The position numbers were made by a program, and so were the translations under genes. A stretch of 64,000 nucleotides of DNA from Nocardia caishijiensis NBRC 108228 (GTDB lineage Bacteria; Actinomycetota; Actinomycetes; Mycobacteriales; Mycobacteriaceae), in contig NZ_BDBE01000030.1 in NCBI RefSeq assembly GCF_001612825.1, forward strand, positions 186,001-250,000. Reading direction: 5' to 3'. Positions within the stretch are counted from its first letter, which is position 1, and every line of letters begins with the position of its first letter. Positions 53,386 to 61,274 of this stretch are shown in pieces. Under the pieces are notes generated by a model, which saw only the letters and a list, made by a program, of their open reading frames with translations, did not search any database and had not been told where the DNA came from.

Positions 53386-54324
53386 CTACCACACCTCGAT
53401 GGGCACGCTGTCGTGGTCGCCGCGCTGCCACTGTTCGGCCAAACGCGCCAACCGCGCCGGGTTGGCTACGGCACGCACGCCCGCGATCCGGTCGTCGCGC
53501 ATCTCCATGATCGCCACGCTCAGGACTCGTTCGTCGAGGGTGAAGACGATGGCCGGGCAGCCGTTGACCAGGGCGGCGTGGAAATCGGGCAGGCGACCGT
53601 CGAGGTGACGACTGACCGTGTCCCGCCGGAAACCCGCCCGCATCGCGATCGCCAGCCGCGACGGACCGGCGAAGCGCACGAGCTTGCGGGCCGTCCCACC
53701 GAAACCGTCGGAGGTGCCGGTGGCGTCGGCGGTGAGCAGGGCGATGAGCTGTTCGGTTCGACCCGTCGAGGCGGCCGCGATGAACGCCTCGACGATGCGC
53801 CGTGCCGCCGCGCGATCGGTGCCGGTCCCGTTGCGGGCGGCGGTGATCCGACGGCGGGCACGATGCGCGTGCTGCTGGCTGGCCGACTCGCTGATGCCGA
53901 GGATGTCGGCGATCTCGGCATGACCGTACGAAAACGCTTCGCGCAGTACATATACCGCGCGTTCCACCGGCGTCAGCTGTTCGAGCAGCAGGAGCACCGC
54001 CAGCGTCACCGATTCACGCTGCTCGGCGGTGTCGGCGGGCCCGAGCATGGGGTCGCCGTCGAGCAGCGGCTCGGGCATCCAGGCACCGATCGCCCGTTCC
54101 CGGCGCACCTTCGCCGAACGCAGACGGTCGATGGCCAGATTCGTGACGATCTTGGTGAGCCAGGCCTCCGGCACCTCGACGTGGTCGCGCTCGACCGCCT
54201 GCCACCGCAGAAAGGCGTCCTGCACGGTGTCCTCGGCATCGGCGGCCGACCCGAGCAGGCGGTACGCGAGCGAGGCCAACCGGTGGCGGTTGGCCTCGAA
54301 ACGCGCGACGGTCGCGGTGTCCAT
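53386..54324 (-). CDS. ECF sigma factor SigJ-like (module B)
   Basis: 312-aa ECF sigma factor: region 2 LASLAYRLLGSAADAEDTVQ, then DAFLRW; region 4 AVYVLREAFSYGHAEIADIL, then GISESASQQHAHRARRRI; residues about 180-312 SnoaL-like (FIAAASTGRTEQLIALLTAD) ending NPARLARLAEQW. Paralogue of the gene at 51205. It begins 10 bp after the stop of the intact NDH-like gene, so the two form an operon. Start is ATG 54324 or GTG 54330; neither has a strong ribosome site, consistent with coupling. Confidence 0.87.
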   Translation of the reverse strand: MDTATVARFEANRHRLASLAYRLLGSAADAEDTVQDAFLRWQAVERDHVEVPEAWLTKIVTNLAIDRLRSAKVRRERAIGAWMPEPLLDGDPMLGPADTAEQRESVTLAVLLLLEQLTPVERAVYVLREAFSYGHAEIADILGISESASQQHAHRARRRITAARNGTGTDRAAARRIVEAFIAAASTGRTEQLIALLTADATGTSDGFGGTARKLVRFAGPSRLAIAMRAGFRRDTVSRHLDGRLPDFHAALVNGCPAIVFTLDERVLSVAIMEMRDDRIAGVRAVANPARLARLAEQWQRGDHDSVPIEVW

Positions 54325-54334
54325 GAGCACGACT

Positions 54335-55513
54335 CTAGGCGGCGACGACCCCGGGCGATCCCGCGTCGGCGCGGGTCCGGTAGTGGTGGTCGAGTCGGCC
54401 GAAGGTGGGGCGGCTGATCGCCCAGCCGCTGGTCCCCACGATGGCCGACTTCACCCATACCGCGGGCCTGCCGCACAGTGCGCCCGGCTTGGCGCGGGCA
54501 TCGCCGTCGACGAACTGGAAGATCGCGTCCGCGCGCCCGAGGCTCACGTGGTTGCCGACGTAGCTCAGCGATGTGCGCTTGACCGGGCGTCCGGTGAGTT
54601 CGCCGATGATCGTGGCCGTGGCCTGCTGCCCGGTGAACCCGGCCGACGCGCACGACATCGGTAGCGGCTGACCGTTGCCGCCGATGACGAACGCGCTGTC
54701 GCCCGCGACGAAAACATTCGGGTGCGACACCGACCGCAGCTCGCGATCCGCGGTGATCTGCCCGTTCGGTCGCACCGCCAGGCCACTGGCTGCCGCGATC
54801 GGGTGCACCGCGAAACCCGCTGCCCAGACGGTCGCGTCGGAGCCGAAGACGGTGTCGTCGGCCGCGCACGCCGCGCTCGGTTCGACTCGTTCGATCGTCG
54901 TGTTCTCGTGCACGGTGATGCCGAGCCGGTCGAAGGCCCGCAGCAGGTGCTTGCGCGCCTTCGGCCCGAGCCAACCGCCGACCTCCCCGCTGGTCGCCAG
55001 GGTGACCCGCAGGTCGGGGTGGGCCTCGGCGATCTCGGTCGCGGCCTCGATGGCGGTGAGGTTTCCGCCGACCACCAGCACGTCGCCGTCCGACCCAAGT
55101 GCGCGGAGGCGGGCGCGCAGCCGCAGCGCCGAAGGACGTCCGGCCACGTTGTAGGTGTGGTCGGCGACACCGGGGACACCGTGGTCGGCGACGGTGCTGC
55201 CGAGCGCGTAGAGCAGGGTGTCGTAGCCGAGACGACCGCCGTCGTCGAGGGTGACCCGACGACGATCGACGTCGAGCTCGACGACCCTGGCCACCCGCAG
55301 CCGGATACCGGTGCCAGCGAAGATTTCGGTCAGCGGGCGATGCGGCAGCTCGTGCCCGGCGGCGAGCTGGTGCAGCCGCAACCGCTCCACGAAGTCCGGT
55401 TCGGCGTTGACGACGGTGATCTCGACGTCGTCGGTATGCAGTTGACGGGCGAGGAAACCGGCGGAGAAGGCCCCGGCGTACCCGGCTCCGAGAACAACGA
55501 TGCGGTGCTTCAT
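54335..55513 (-). CDS. NDH-2-like FAD/NAD(P) oxidoreductase (module B)
   Basis: 392-aa two-dinucleotide-binding flavoprotein of the type II NADH dehydrogenase/quinone reductase type. FAD motif VVLGAGYAGAFSAGFLA (residues about 5-21), NAD(P) motif LVVGGNLTAIEAATEIAE with the first glycine loop altered, and NVFVAGDSAFVIG near residue 275. CAGGAGCG lies before ATG 55513. The SigJ-like gene follows by 10 bp. Homologous along its length to the frameshifted copy at 52118. ECF41-type sigma factors are typically paired with an oxidoreductase such as this one; the electron acceptor is unknown. Confidence 0.87.
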   Translation of the reverse strand: MKHRIVVLGAGYAGAFSAGFLARQLHTDDVEITVVNAEPDFVERLRLHQLAAGHELPHRPLTEIFAGTGIRLRVARVVELDVDRRRVTLDDGGRLGYDTLLYALGSTVADHGVPGVADHTYNVAGRPSALRLRARLRALGSDGDVLVVGGNLTAIEAATEIAEAHPDLRVTLATSGEVGGWLGPKARKHLLRAFDRLGITVHENTTIERVEPSAACAADDTVFGSDATVWAAGFAVHPIAAASGLAVRPNGQITADRELRSVSHPNVFVAGDSAFVIGGNGQPLPMSCASAGFTGQQATATIIGELTGRPVKRTSLSYVGNHVSLGRADAIFQFVDGDARAKPGALCGRPAVWVKSAIVGTSGWAISRPTFGRLDHHYRTRADAGSPGVVAA

Positions 55514-55544
55514 GATTCGCTCCTGTCTGGTTCGCGTACACCCT

Positions 55545-55572
55545 GAACGAGACAGCTCCCGGTTTCCTGACA
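55545..55572 (-). promoter_or_regulatory. ECF-type promoter candidate of module B
   Basis: On the minus strand TGTCAGG (55572-55566), 17-nt spacer, CGTT (55548-55545), 31 bp before ATG 55513. Box 1 is identical to that of module A at 53354-53360 and the box-to-ATG distance is similar, although the sequences between differ. Confidence 0.5.
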
Positions 55573-55604
55573 GCGCGCGGAGGTGAACTGGACCACACCC
55601 TGAC

Positions 55605-55614
55605 CAAGCGCTTA
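55605..55614. promoter_or_regulatory. CAAGCGCTTA operator copy before enoyl-reductase-like gene
   Basis: Ten bases identical to the core of the operator at 41776-41785 in front of the acyl-CoA operon, here 10 bp before the start at 55625. AAGCGCTT is palindromic. It suggests shared control by the TetR protein at 41649, 14 kb away. Confidence 0.45.
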
Positions 55615-55624
55615 GTGTTCCCCT

Positions 55625-56710
55625 ATGTCACACCTGAACGGCGAGCCGACCGTGCTCATCTACGGCGCCTACGGCTACACCGGTGAACTCGTTGTCACCG
55701 AAGCACTCTCGCGTGGACTCCGGCCGCTGATCTCGGGCCGTTCGGCCGAGCGGGTCGGTGAACTCGCCGCACGGCACGGCCTGACGGCCCGTCCGTTCGA
55801 TCTCGCCGACACCGCGAACGCCGCCGCGCAACTCGCCGATGTCGACACCGTGCTGCACTGTGCCGGGCCTTTCGCCCGCACCTACGAGCCGATGCTGGCG
55901 GCCTGCCTGGCCAGCGGGACCAACTACCTGGACGTGACCGGCGAGACCGAGGTCTTCGCCGCGATCTACGCCCGCCACGACGACGCGGTGCGGGCCGGTG
56001 TCACCGTGATCCCCGGCGTCGGGTTCGACATCGTGCCGACCGACCATCTGGTCGCTCGCCTGGTCGGCGAAGTACCCGACGCGGTCGGCGCCGACGTGGC
56101 GATGATCAGCCGTGGCGGTTTCAGCCGGGGCACCCTGCGCACCGCGGTCGACGGCATCGGCCGGGGCAACCTCGTGCGCTCCGGCGGTGCGCTGGTGAGC
56201 GTGCCCCACGCGCACCGCACCAGGACGATCGATGTGGGTCGGGATCGGCCGGTCCGGGTCGCCAGCACCCCGCTGGGGGACGTGTGCAGCGCGGGGCACG
56301 GCTACGGGCTCACCGAGGTGGCCACGTTCACCGCCGTGCCGCTGTCGTCGGTGGTGCGGGTGCTGAGCACGCCGCTGCGGTTCGTCACGGCGACCGGTCC
56401 CGGACGTGTCGTGGCCGACCTGGTGATCGACCGCATCCCGGTGCCCGACCAGGCGACCCGCGACACCACTCGTAGCACCGGGTGGGCCAGTGTCCGCCGT
56501 GCCGACGGCACCGGGCTGTCGCTGGCGGTCGATGTCTCCAACACCTACGCCTTCACCGCTCGATCGATGGTGCACGCGGCGCTCACCCTGCATTCCCGTC
56601 CCACGCCGCACGGCGCGCACACCCCGGCGAACGCGCTGGGTGCCGACTTCCTGCTGACGATTCCCGGCGGCGACATCAGCTGGCCGTATCCGGAGCCGCG
56701 TCCACTCTGA
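55625..56710 (+). CDS. Saccharopine-dehydrogenase-like / trans-acting enoyl reductase-type protein
   Basis: 361-aa NAD(P)-binding protein: VLIYGAYGYTGELVV (Rossmann, residues about 10-24), SGRSAERVGELAARHG, CAGPFARTYEPMLAACLASG and YLDVTGETEVF. This matches the saccharopine-dehydrogenase-like fold that includes the mycobacterial trans-acting enoyl reductase (Rv2953 type) and related oxidoreductases. ATG 55625 has hardly any leader, so translation may start near the 5' end of the mRNA. The CAAGCGCTTA box directly upstream ties it to the acyl-CoA operon regulator. Substrate presumably an enoyl group; unproven. Confidence 0.8.
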   Translation: MSHLNGEPTVLIYGAYGYTGELVVTEALSRGLRPLISGRSAERVGELAARHGLTARPFDLADTANAAAQLADVDTVLHCAGPFARTYEPMLAACLASGTNYLDVTGETEVFAAIYARHDDAVRAGVTVIPGVGFDIVPTDHLVARLVGEVPDAVGADVAMISRGGFSRGTLRTAVDGIGRGNLVRSGGALVSVPHAHRTRTIDVGRDRPVRVASTPLGDVCSAGHGYGLTEVATFTAVPLSSVVRVLSTPLRFVTATGPGRVVADLVIDRIPVPDQATRDTTRSTGWASVRRADGTGLSLAVDVSNTYAFTARSMVHAALTLHSRPTPHGAHTPANALGADFLLTIPGGDISWPYPEPRPL

Positions 56711-56784
56711 ACGCCGCCTTCGGTGCCGCGATTGAGGACGGCGACCTCGGGTAAGTGCGCTGTGTCAGGAAGGCAGGTGACCCC

Positions 56785-57012
56785 ATGACCTCGATGGATC
56801 CCGACCCGCGCAATACCCCCGACCTGGAACCCGGCGGTGGTGTTCCACCCGGTTCCACCCCGCCGGAGGCACCGCAGACCTCCGGTCTCTCGGCGCCGGA
56901 GCCGAGCACTCGCCACCATTTCCCGGTCACCGGTGTCGGTGCGGTGGTCGTGGTGCTGGTGCTCGTCGCCGTCTTCGTCGCCGTGGCGATCGGGCTGATC
57001 GCCGCGATCTAG
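56785..57012 (+). CDS. DUF6480-like small membrane protein
   Basis: 75-aa protein with a Pro/Gly-rich N-terminal half (DPDPRNTPDLEPGGGVPPGS) and one C-terminal membrane helix (about residues 48-73, VGAVVVVLVLVAVFVAVAIG). The PDLEPGGGVPPGSTPP pattern is what I recall of the DUF6480 family of actinobacteria. CAGGTG precedes ATG 56785. Function unknown. A 9-bp hairpin follows immediately. Confidence 0.7.
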   Translation: MTSMDPDPRNTPDLEPGGGVPPGSTPPEAPQTSGLSAPEPSTRHHFPVTGVGAVVVVLVLVAVFVAVAIGLIAAI

Positions 57013-57029
57013 AGACACCGCCACGCCGG

Positions 57030-57052
57030 AAATCCCGCAGGTCGCGGGATTT
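57030..57052 (+). terminator. Hairpin after DUF6480-like gene
   Basis: Perfect 9-bp stem AAATCCCGC / GCGGGATTT with a 5-nt loop, 17 bp after the stop. It ends just before GTG 57053, which makes the later ATG 57071 the better start for the next gene. Confidence 0.7.
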
Positions 57053-57070
57053 GTGCGCCAGACTGTGCGG

Positions 57071-57985
57071 ATGCCGACATTTGCCAGGGTGTTGCACACA
57101 GTTGTGGCCGGGGCGCTGGTCGTCGCGGCTGGTCACGGCGTCGCGGGCGCCGCACCGTCCGGCAGTGCCGAGGGGCCGTGGGCGGGCGGCCCCGAGGGCG
57201 TGCAGGCCGCGGGCGCGGCGCTGGCCGACGGATTCACCGGCACGGTGGTGTGGGGGCGCGAGGCACACACCCCCGTCCCCATCGCCAGCATCGCGAAGGT
57301 GATGACCGCCGTGGTCGCGATCGCTACCGGCGATCTGGAACGTCCTGTCACCGTTCCCGCCGAGGCGGGTGCCTACTGCGCCCAGCACAACGGCAGCACC
57401 GCCGGACTCACCGCGGGCGAGGTGCTCACCGCCCGCCAGCTCCTCTACGCATTGCTGCTGCCCTCGGGCTGCGACGCCGCCTACGCCATCGCCGAGTCGT
57501 TCGGTCCCGGTCAGGCCGGTTTCCTCGGCCGGATGAACGACACCGCCCGCGTCATGGGCCTCGGCGCCACCCAGTTCACCGATCCGAGCGGCCTGCCCAA
57601 CCCCACCGACGACTCCACCCACTCCACCCCGGCCGCGCTCGTCGCGCTCGGCGTGCGCGCGATGGCGCTGCCCGCGTTCCGTGAGATCGTCGCCGCCCGT
57701 GACCACCACGTCCCCGCCGACCACGACAACCGTGAACACCATTGGGAGACAACCAACAAGCTGCTGCACGAGTACCCCGGTGCCATCGGCCTCAAGACCG
57801 GCAACACCAACGCCGCCGGGCACTGCCTGCTGTTCGAGACGGTGCGCGCGGGCATCCCCCTGATCGGAGTGGTGCTGCACAGTTCCGACACCAGCAGCGC
57901 GGTCGCCCGCGACGACGCCACCCGAATCCTGAACTGGGCCTACGACCCTGTGTTGAGTGCGCTGGCGCCCATCGGCGTGCGCTGA
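57071..57985 (+). CDS. Secreted D-alanyl-D-alanine carboxypeptidase (PBP family)
   Basis: 304-aa low-molecular-mass penicillin-binding protein that trims peptidoglycan pentapeptides outside the membrane. Signal peptide in the first 28 residues (HTVVAGALVVAAGHGVAGAAP). Active-site motifs: SIAK (SxxK), SGC in LLPSGCDAA (in place of SxN), and KTG in GLKTGNTNAAG. No C-terminal anchor is visible, so it may be released. The MFS gene follows about 50 bp later. Confidence 0.88.
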   Translation: MPTFARVLHTVVAGALVVAAGHGVAGAAPSGSAEGPWAGGPEGVQAAGAALADGFTGTVVWGREAHTPVPIASIAKVMTAVVAIATGDLERPVTVPAEAGAYCAQHNGSTAGLTAGEVLTARQLLYALLLPSGCDAAYAIAESFGPGQAGFLGRMNDTARVMGLGATQFTDPSGLPNPTDDSTHSTPAALVALGVRAMALPAFREIVAARDHHVPADHDNREHHWETTNKLLHEYPGAIGLKTGNTNAAGHCLLFETVRAGIPLIGVVLHSSDTSSAVARDDATRILNWAYDPVLSALAPIGVR

Positions 57986-58035
57986 GCGTCGCGCGCGGGT
58001 CGGCACGCCCGCCCGATCGCCAGTAACCTTTGCCC

Positions 58036-59580
58036 GTGATCACGTTGGGCAAAGGCGCCGCGCGGCCGAAGACGGCGTTGGCCGCGGTCGTCGCGGTGGT
58101 GTTCGTAACCTTCCTCGATACGACGGTGGTGAGTGTCGCGCTCGGCGCGATCCGCACCGAACTCGGTACCGATGTGACGCTGTTGCAGTGGGTGGTCAAC
58201 TCCTACACGGTCGTCTTCGCCGGGCTGATGCTGGCCGGTGGATCGCTCGGTGACCGGTTCGGGCGCAAACGGGTGATGATCATCGGTCTGGTGATCTTCT
58301 GTGCGGGGTCGGTGGTGTCGGCCATGGCGAGCACCGTCGGGATGCTCATCGCCGGGCGCGCCATCATGGGTCTCGGTGCGGCGGCGTCGGAGCCGGGGAC
58401 GCTGTCGGTGCTGCGCCACATCTTCCCCGACGACCGGGCCCGCGCGAAGGCGATCGGGGTGTGGGCGGCGGTGTCGGGTCTGGCGTTGGCCGCGGGGCCG
58501 GTGCTCGGTGGGGTACTCGTGCACGCGTACGGCTGGCGGTCGATCTTCTGGTTCAACCTGGTGATCGGCGCGGTGGCGCTGGTCGCGGCGCTGTGGTCGG
58601 TGCCAGAGAGTGCCGACCCCAGTCCCGAACCCATCGACTGGGCGGGTGCCGTGCTCGGTGCCACCGCCTTCGGCGCGGTGATCTACGCCGCGACCGTCGG
58701 CCAGGATCGTGGCTACACCTCGCCGCTCGTCCTCGGCTTCTTCGCGCTCGGTGTGGTGGCGCTCGTCGCCTTCGTCTTCGTCGAAACCCGTGCTCGCGCA
58801 CCGATGCTCGATCTGAAGTACCTGCGGATGCCCGTGGTGCGCAGCGCGCTGGTCGTCGCGTTCGCCGTCTACTTCGGGATATTCTCGATCTTCTTCTTCA
58901 CCGCTATGTATCTGCAAGTGACACAGTCGTATTCGGCCGCGCGCACGGCCGCGGTCTTCGCACCGATGGCCGGGACCATCGTGATCGGGTCGCTGGCGGC
59001 CGGGTACTGGGTGTCGCGCCGTGGCGCCCGGGTGCCGATGATCCTGGGCTGTGTGGTCGGTGCCGCTGGCATTCTGCTCACCCGGCAGGCGATGAGCGGA
59101 ACACTGCACGATCCGACGATCGCGGCGGCCATGGCGGTGGCGGGCATCGGCTTCGGAATCGCGGTCGTCCCGTTGACGTCGGCGGTGATGACGGGCGTGC
59201 CCCCGCAGCACTCGGGAATGGCCGCGGCCGTGACGAATACGATGCGGCAGGTCGGTTCCGCGTTCGGGGTGGCGATTCTCGGTGCCGTGGTGAGCTCGTT
59301 CCTGTCCGCGGACCTGAAAGCCAAGATGAGCGAGCTCGGGGTGCCGACCACGCTGCAACCCGACGCCGTGCAGGCCGTGGAACGCGGGCGTCTGCCCGAG
59401 GGGGCCAACCCGTTCAAGTACCTGCCCTACATCCGCGATGTCATGGACGCGGGCAAGGTGGCCTTCCACCACGGTCTCGACGCGGCCCTGATCGCCTCGG
59501 CGGTCCTGATCCTCGCCGCCGCGGCCTTCACCGCCGTCGACGAACGACCGCGCGGACAACAGCGGGCCGGGGCCGTCTGA
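58036..59580 (+). CDS. MFS drug exporter, DHA2 (14-TMS) type
   Basis: 514-aa proton-coupled exporter of the QacA/EmrB kind. N-terminal motif D1-like FLDTTVVSVALGAI, motif A GGSLGDRFGRKRVMI (about residues 67-81), motif C-like GLALAAGPVLGGVL, and about 14 hydrophobic segments. GTG 58036 is used; TTG 58030 is an in-frame alternative. Such pumps export dyes, biocides and antibiotics, but the actual substrate is not evident. No regulator gene lies next to it. Confidence 0.88.
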   Translation: MITLGKGAARPKTALAAVVAVVFVTFLDTTVVSVALGAIRTELGTDVTLLQWVVNSYTVVFAGLMLAGGSLGDRFGRKRVMIIGLVIFCAGSVVSAMASTVGMLIAGRAIMGLGAAASEPGTLSVLRHIFPDDRARAKAIGVWAAVSGLALAAGPVLGGVLVHAYGWRSIFWFNLVIGAVALVAALWSVPESADPSPEPIDWAGAVLGATAFGAVIYAATVGQDRGYTSPLVLGFFALGVVALVAFVFVETRARAPMLDLKYLRMPVVRSALVVAFAVYFGIFSIFFFTAMYLQVTQSYSAARTAAVFAPMAGTIVIGSLAAGYWVSRRGARVPMILGCVVGAAGILLTRQAMSGTLHDPTIAAAMAVAGIGFGIAVVPLTSAVMTGVPPQHSGMAAAVTNTMRQVGSAFGVAILGAVVSSFLSADLKAKMSELGVPTTLQPDAVQAVERGRLPEGANPFKYLPYIRDVMDAGKVAFHHGLDAALIASAVLILAAAAFTAVDERPRGQQRAGAV

Positions 59581-59744
59581 CACAGGTCGCCTCGACCTGG
59601 ACGGGCCTCAACCCCTAGTCCCCCTAACTCCCCACCAGAACACCCCCAATCCCCGCATCAACCGATGACCTGCGCACACCGCGCCCATACAGTCATCTCA
59701 GACCCGGTCGCCCCGCTTCATTCCCACTCTGAAAGGAAGAGGCC

Positions 59745-59903
59745 ATGACCGCCAACCGCACCCCGAGCACCCCCGGCCAGCGCAGCGTCGCCCAGATGCG
59801 CCGAGCCCTCCCCACCCCCTGGACAGCCGACCTGACCGACCGCCCCAGCCGAGGCACCACCCGCACCCGCCCGGTCCTGCGCATCCAAGCCCTCGAGAAC
59901 TGA
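59745..59903 (+). CDS. 52-aa small protein with strong ribosome site
   Basis: Short gene preceded by GAAAGGAAGAGG at ideal distance. The peptide is basic and proline/threonine-rich: MTANRTPSTPGQRSVAQMRR at the N-terminus, then ALPTPWTADLTDRPSRG and RTRPVLRIQALEN at the end. No membrane or signal segment and no Cys. All codons end in G or C apart from a few, which supports real coding. I do not recognise it; there is no modifying enzyme next to it that would mark it as a RiPP precursor. Confidence 0.5.
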   Translation: MTANRTPSTPGQRSVAQMRRALPTPWTADLTDRPSRGTTRTRPVLRIQALEN

Positions 59904-59952
59904 CTGCTCGACACGTCTCGTGTCATCTCGACCCGGTGACGGGCGGACGGGC

Positions 59953-61224
59953 TCAGGCGAAGTACGAGCTGCGGACGGGGCCGGGGGAGCGGACGGGGGT
60001 GCGGGGGCCGTGGAGCCAGGTTTCGGCGGTGGCCGCGACGAAGGTGGTGAAGGTGGTGTCGGGGTCGGGTGGGGTCTCGCCGTCTCCGGGGTCGGGGGTG
60101 GGGTCGGCGGCGGCGATGTCGGCGGCGATCTCGGACTCGGGGCGGGTGTCGGCGGGGACCGGCTCGAGGCCGTTGTCGCCCACCCGCTGAGTGGCGGCCC
60201 ACGGTGCGATGACGGTCTGGTGGAGCAGGCCGCTGATGTCGGCCGTGACAGGGGCGGGCTGCGTCCAGCAGGTGGCGTGTTCGAACAGGATCTGACCGGG
60301 GGTGCGCTCGTGCAGGGTGACGACGAGGTCCGGGTCGACGGTGCGCAGGTCGTAGGCCACGACGAGGGTGTCGGCGGCGCCGGGTTCGTACTCCTGGGTG
60401 GGCAGGCCGAGCACCTGGCCCGTGGCGAGACCGAGGATGCGGTCGGGCCGGTCGGGCAGCAGCGACACCGTGCGTGGTGTGCGCCCGGCCGCCGAAAGCG
60501 CGAGGCCGAGGCGGTCGATGCCACGGCGGCACAGGGTGGCGCTGTCGCCCAGGTAGGCCCAACGTCCGGTCATTCCGGCGTCGAATCCGTAGGGCGACAT
60601 CGTGGCGAGGTAGCCGCCGGTCAGGGTGAACTGCCACCCGCGCAGGTCTCGATCGTCCAGCGTGCTCACGGCCGCGGCCCGCTCGGCGCGAATCAGCATG
60701 CGGCCGACCCGATCACGGGCGAAAACCCAGTCGTCATCGGGTTCGGCCAGCGCGGCGAACTCGGCGCGAGCGGTCGCCGGATCGCCGGACAGGATCGAGT
60801 TGTACACCAGCAGATAGTGTTCGGCCCACTCGCGCGGACTCGACGAATACCGCAGCAGCACCTCGACGGCCTCGGCGTGACGATGTTCGTCCTCCAAGGC
60901 GGCCACCAGCTCCGCGAGTGCTTGTCGCACAGTGGAATCCACGCGCAACGATTCGCGCAGAACCGGAACGGCGGCGAAGGACAGACCATATTCGACACAG
61001 TCGTAGCCGAGCATCGTGAGTGCGCGCGGATCGGTGGCGTCCGGGAGAGCCGCTCGCGCACTGGTCGCCAGTCGCTCCAGTTCGGCGGCGTCGGCGAGCT
61101 CGATCAGGAAGGTCACGAGTTCGGGGAGCGGGAGCTGCTCGGCGATCGGACGCAGCGACCGCACCGACCCACCGAGATCCCCCTGGGCGAGCAAACCACG
61201 AGCGTCGTTCAATTCGATTGTCAT
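59953..61224 (-). CDS. Helical-repeat-like hypothetical protein
   Basis: 423-aa protein, not recognised. Residues about 1-185 look like helical repeats (ARGLLAQGDLGGSVRSLRPI, LIELADAAELERLATSARAA, AALEDEHRHAEAVEVLLRYS), TPR-like in spacing. The C-terminal half is a mixed domain with GGYLATMSPYGFDAG, LDDRDLRGWQF and LFEHATCWTQP and ends in a Pro/Asp-rich region plus TTFVAATAETWLHGP. No signal peptide or membrane helix is visible from the chosen ATG 61224. It starts 51 bp after the stop of the GH76-like gene in the same direction, so the two are probably cotranscribed. Confidence 0.65.
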   Translation of the reverse strand: MTIELNDARGLLAQGDLGGSVRSLRPIAEQLPLPELVTFLIELADAAELERLATSARAALPDATDPRALTMLGYDCVEYGLSFAAVPVLRESLRVDSTVRQALAELVAALEDEHRHAEAVEVLLRYSSSPREWAEHYLLVYNSILSGDPATARAEFAALAEPDDDWVFARDRVGRMLIRAERAAAVSTLDDRDLRGWQFTLTGGYLATMSPYGFDAGMTGRWAYLGDSATLCRRGIDRLGLALSAAGRTPRTVSLLPDRPDRILGLATGQVLGLPTQEYEPGAADTLVVAYDLRTVDPDLVVTLHERTPGQILFEHATCWTQPAPVTADISGLLHQTVIAPWAATQRVGDNGLEPVPADTRPESEIAADIAAADPTPDPGDGETPPDPDTTFTTFVAATAETWLHGPRTPVRSPGPVRSSYFA

Positions 61225-61274
61225 CGCCATCATCCTGAGCGAGAAGCGAGACGAGGGCAACCGGGATTCGATGC

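Noticed and set aside
59745..59903. Small protein considered as a RiPP precursor
   Set aside because: No Cys and no adjacent cyclase, dehydratase, radical SAM or protease gene; kept only as a small gene.
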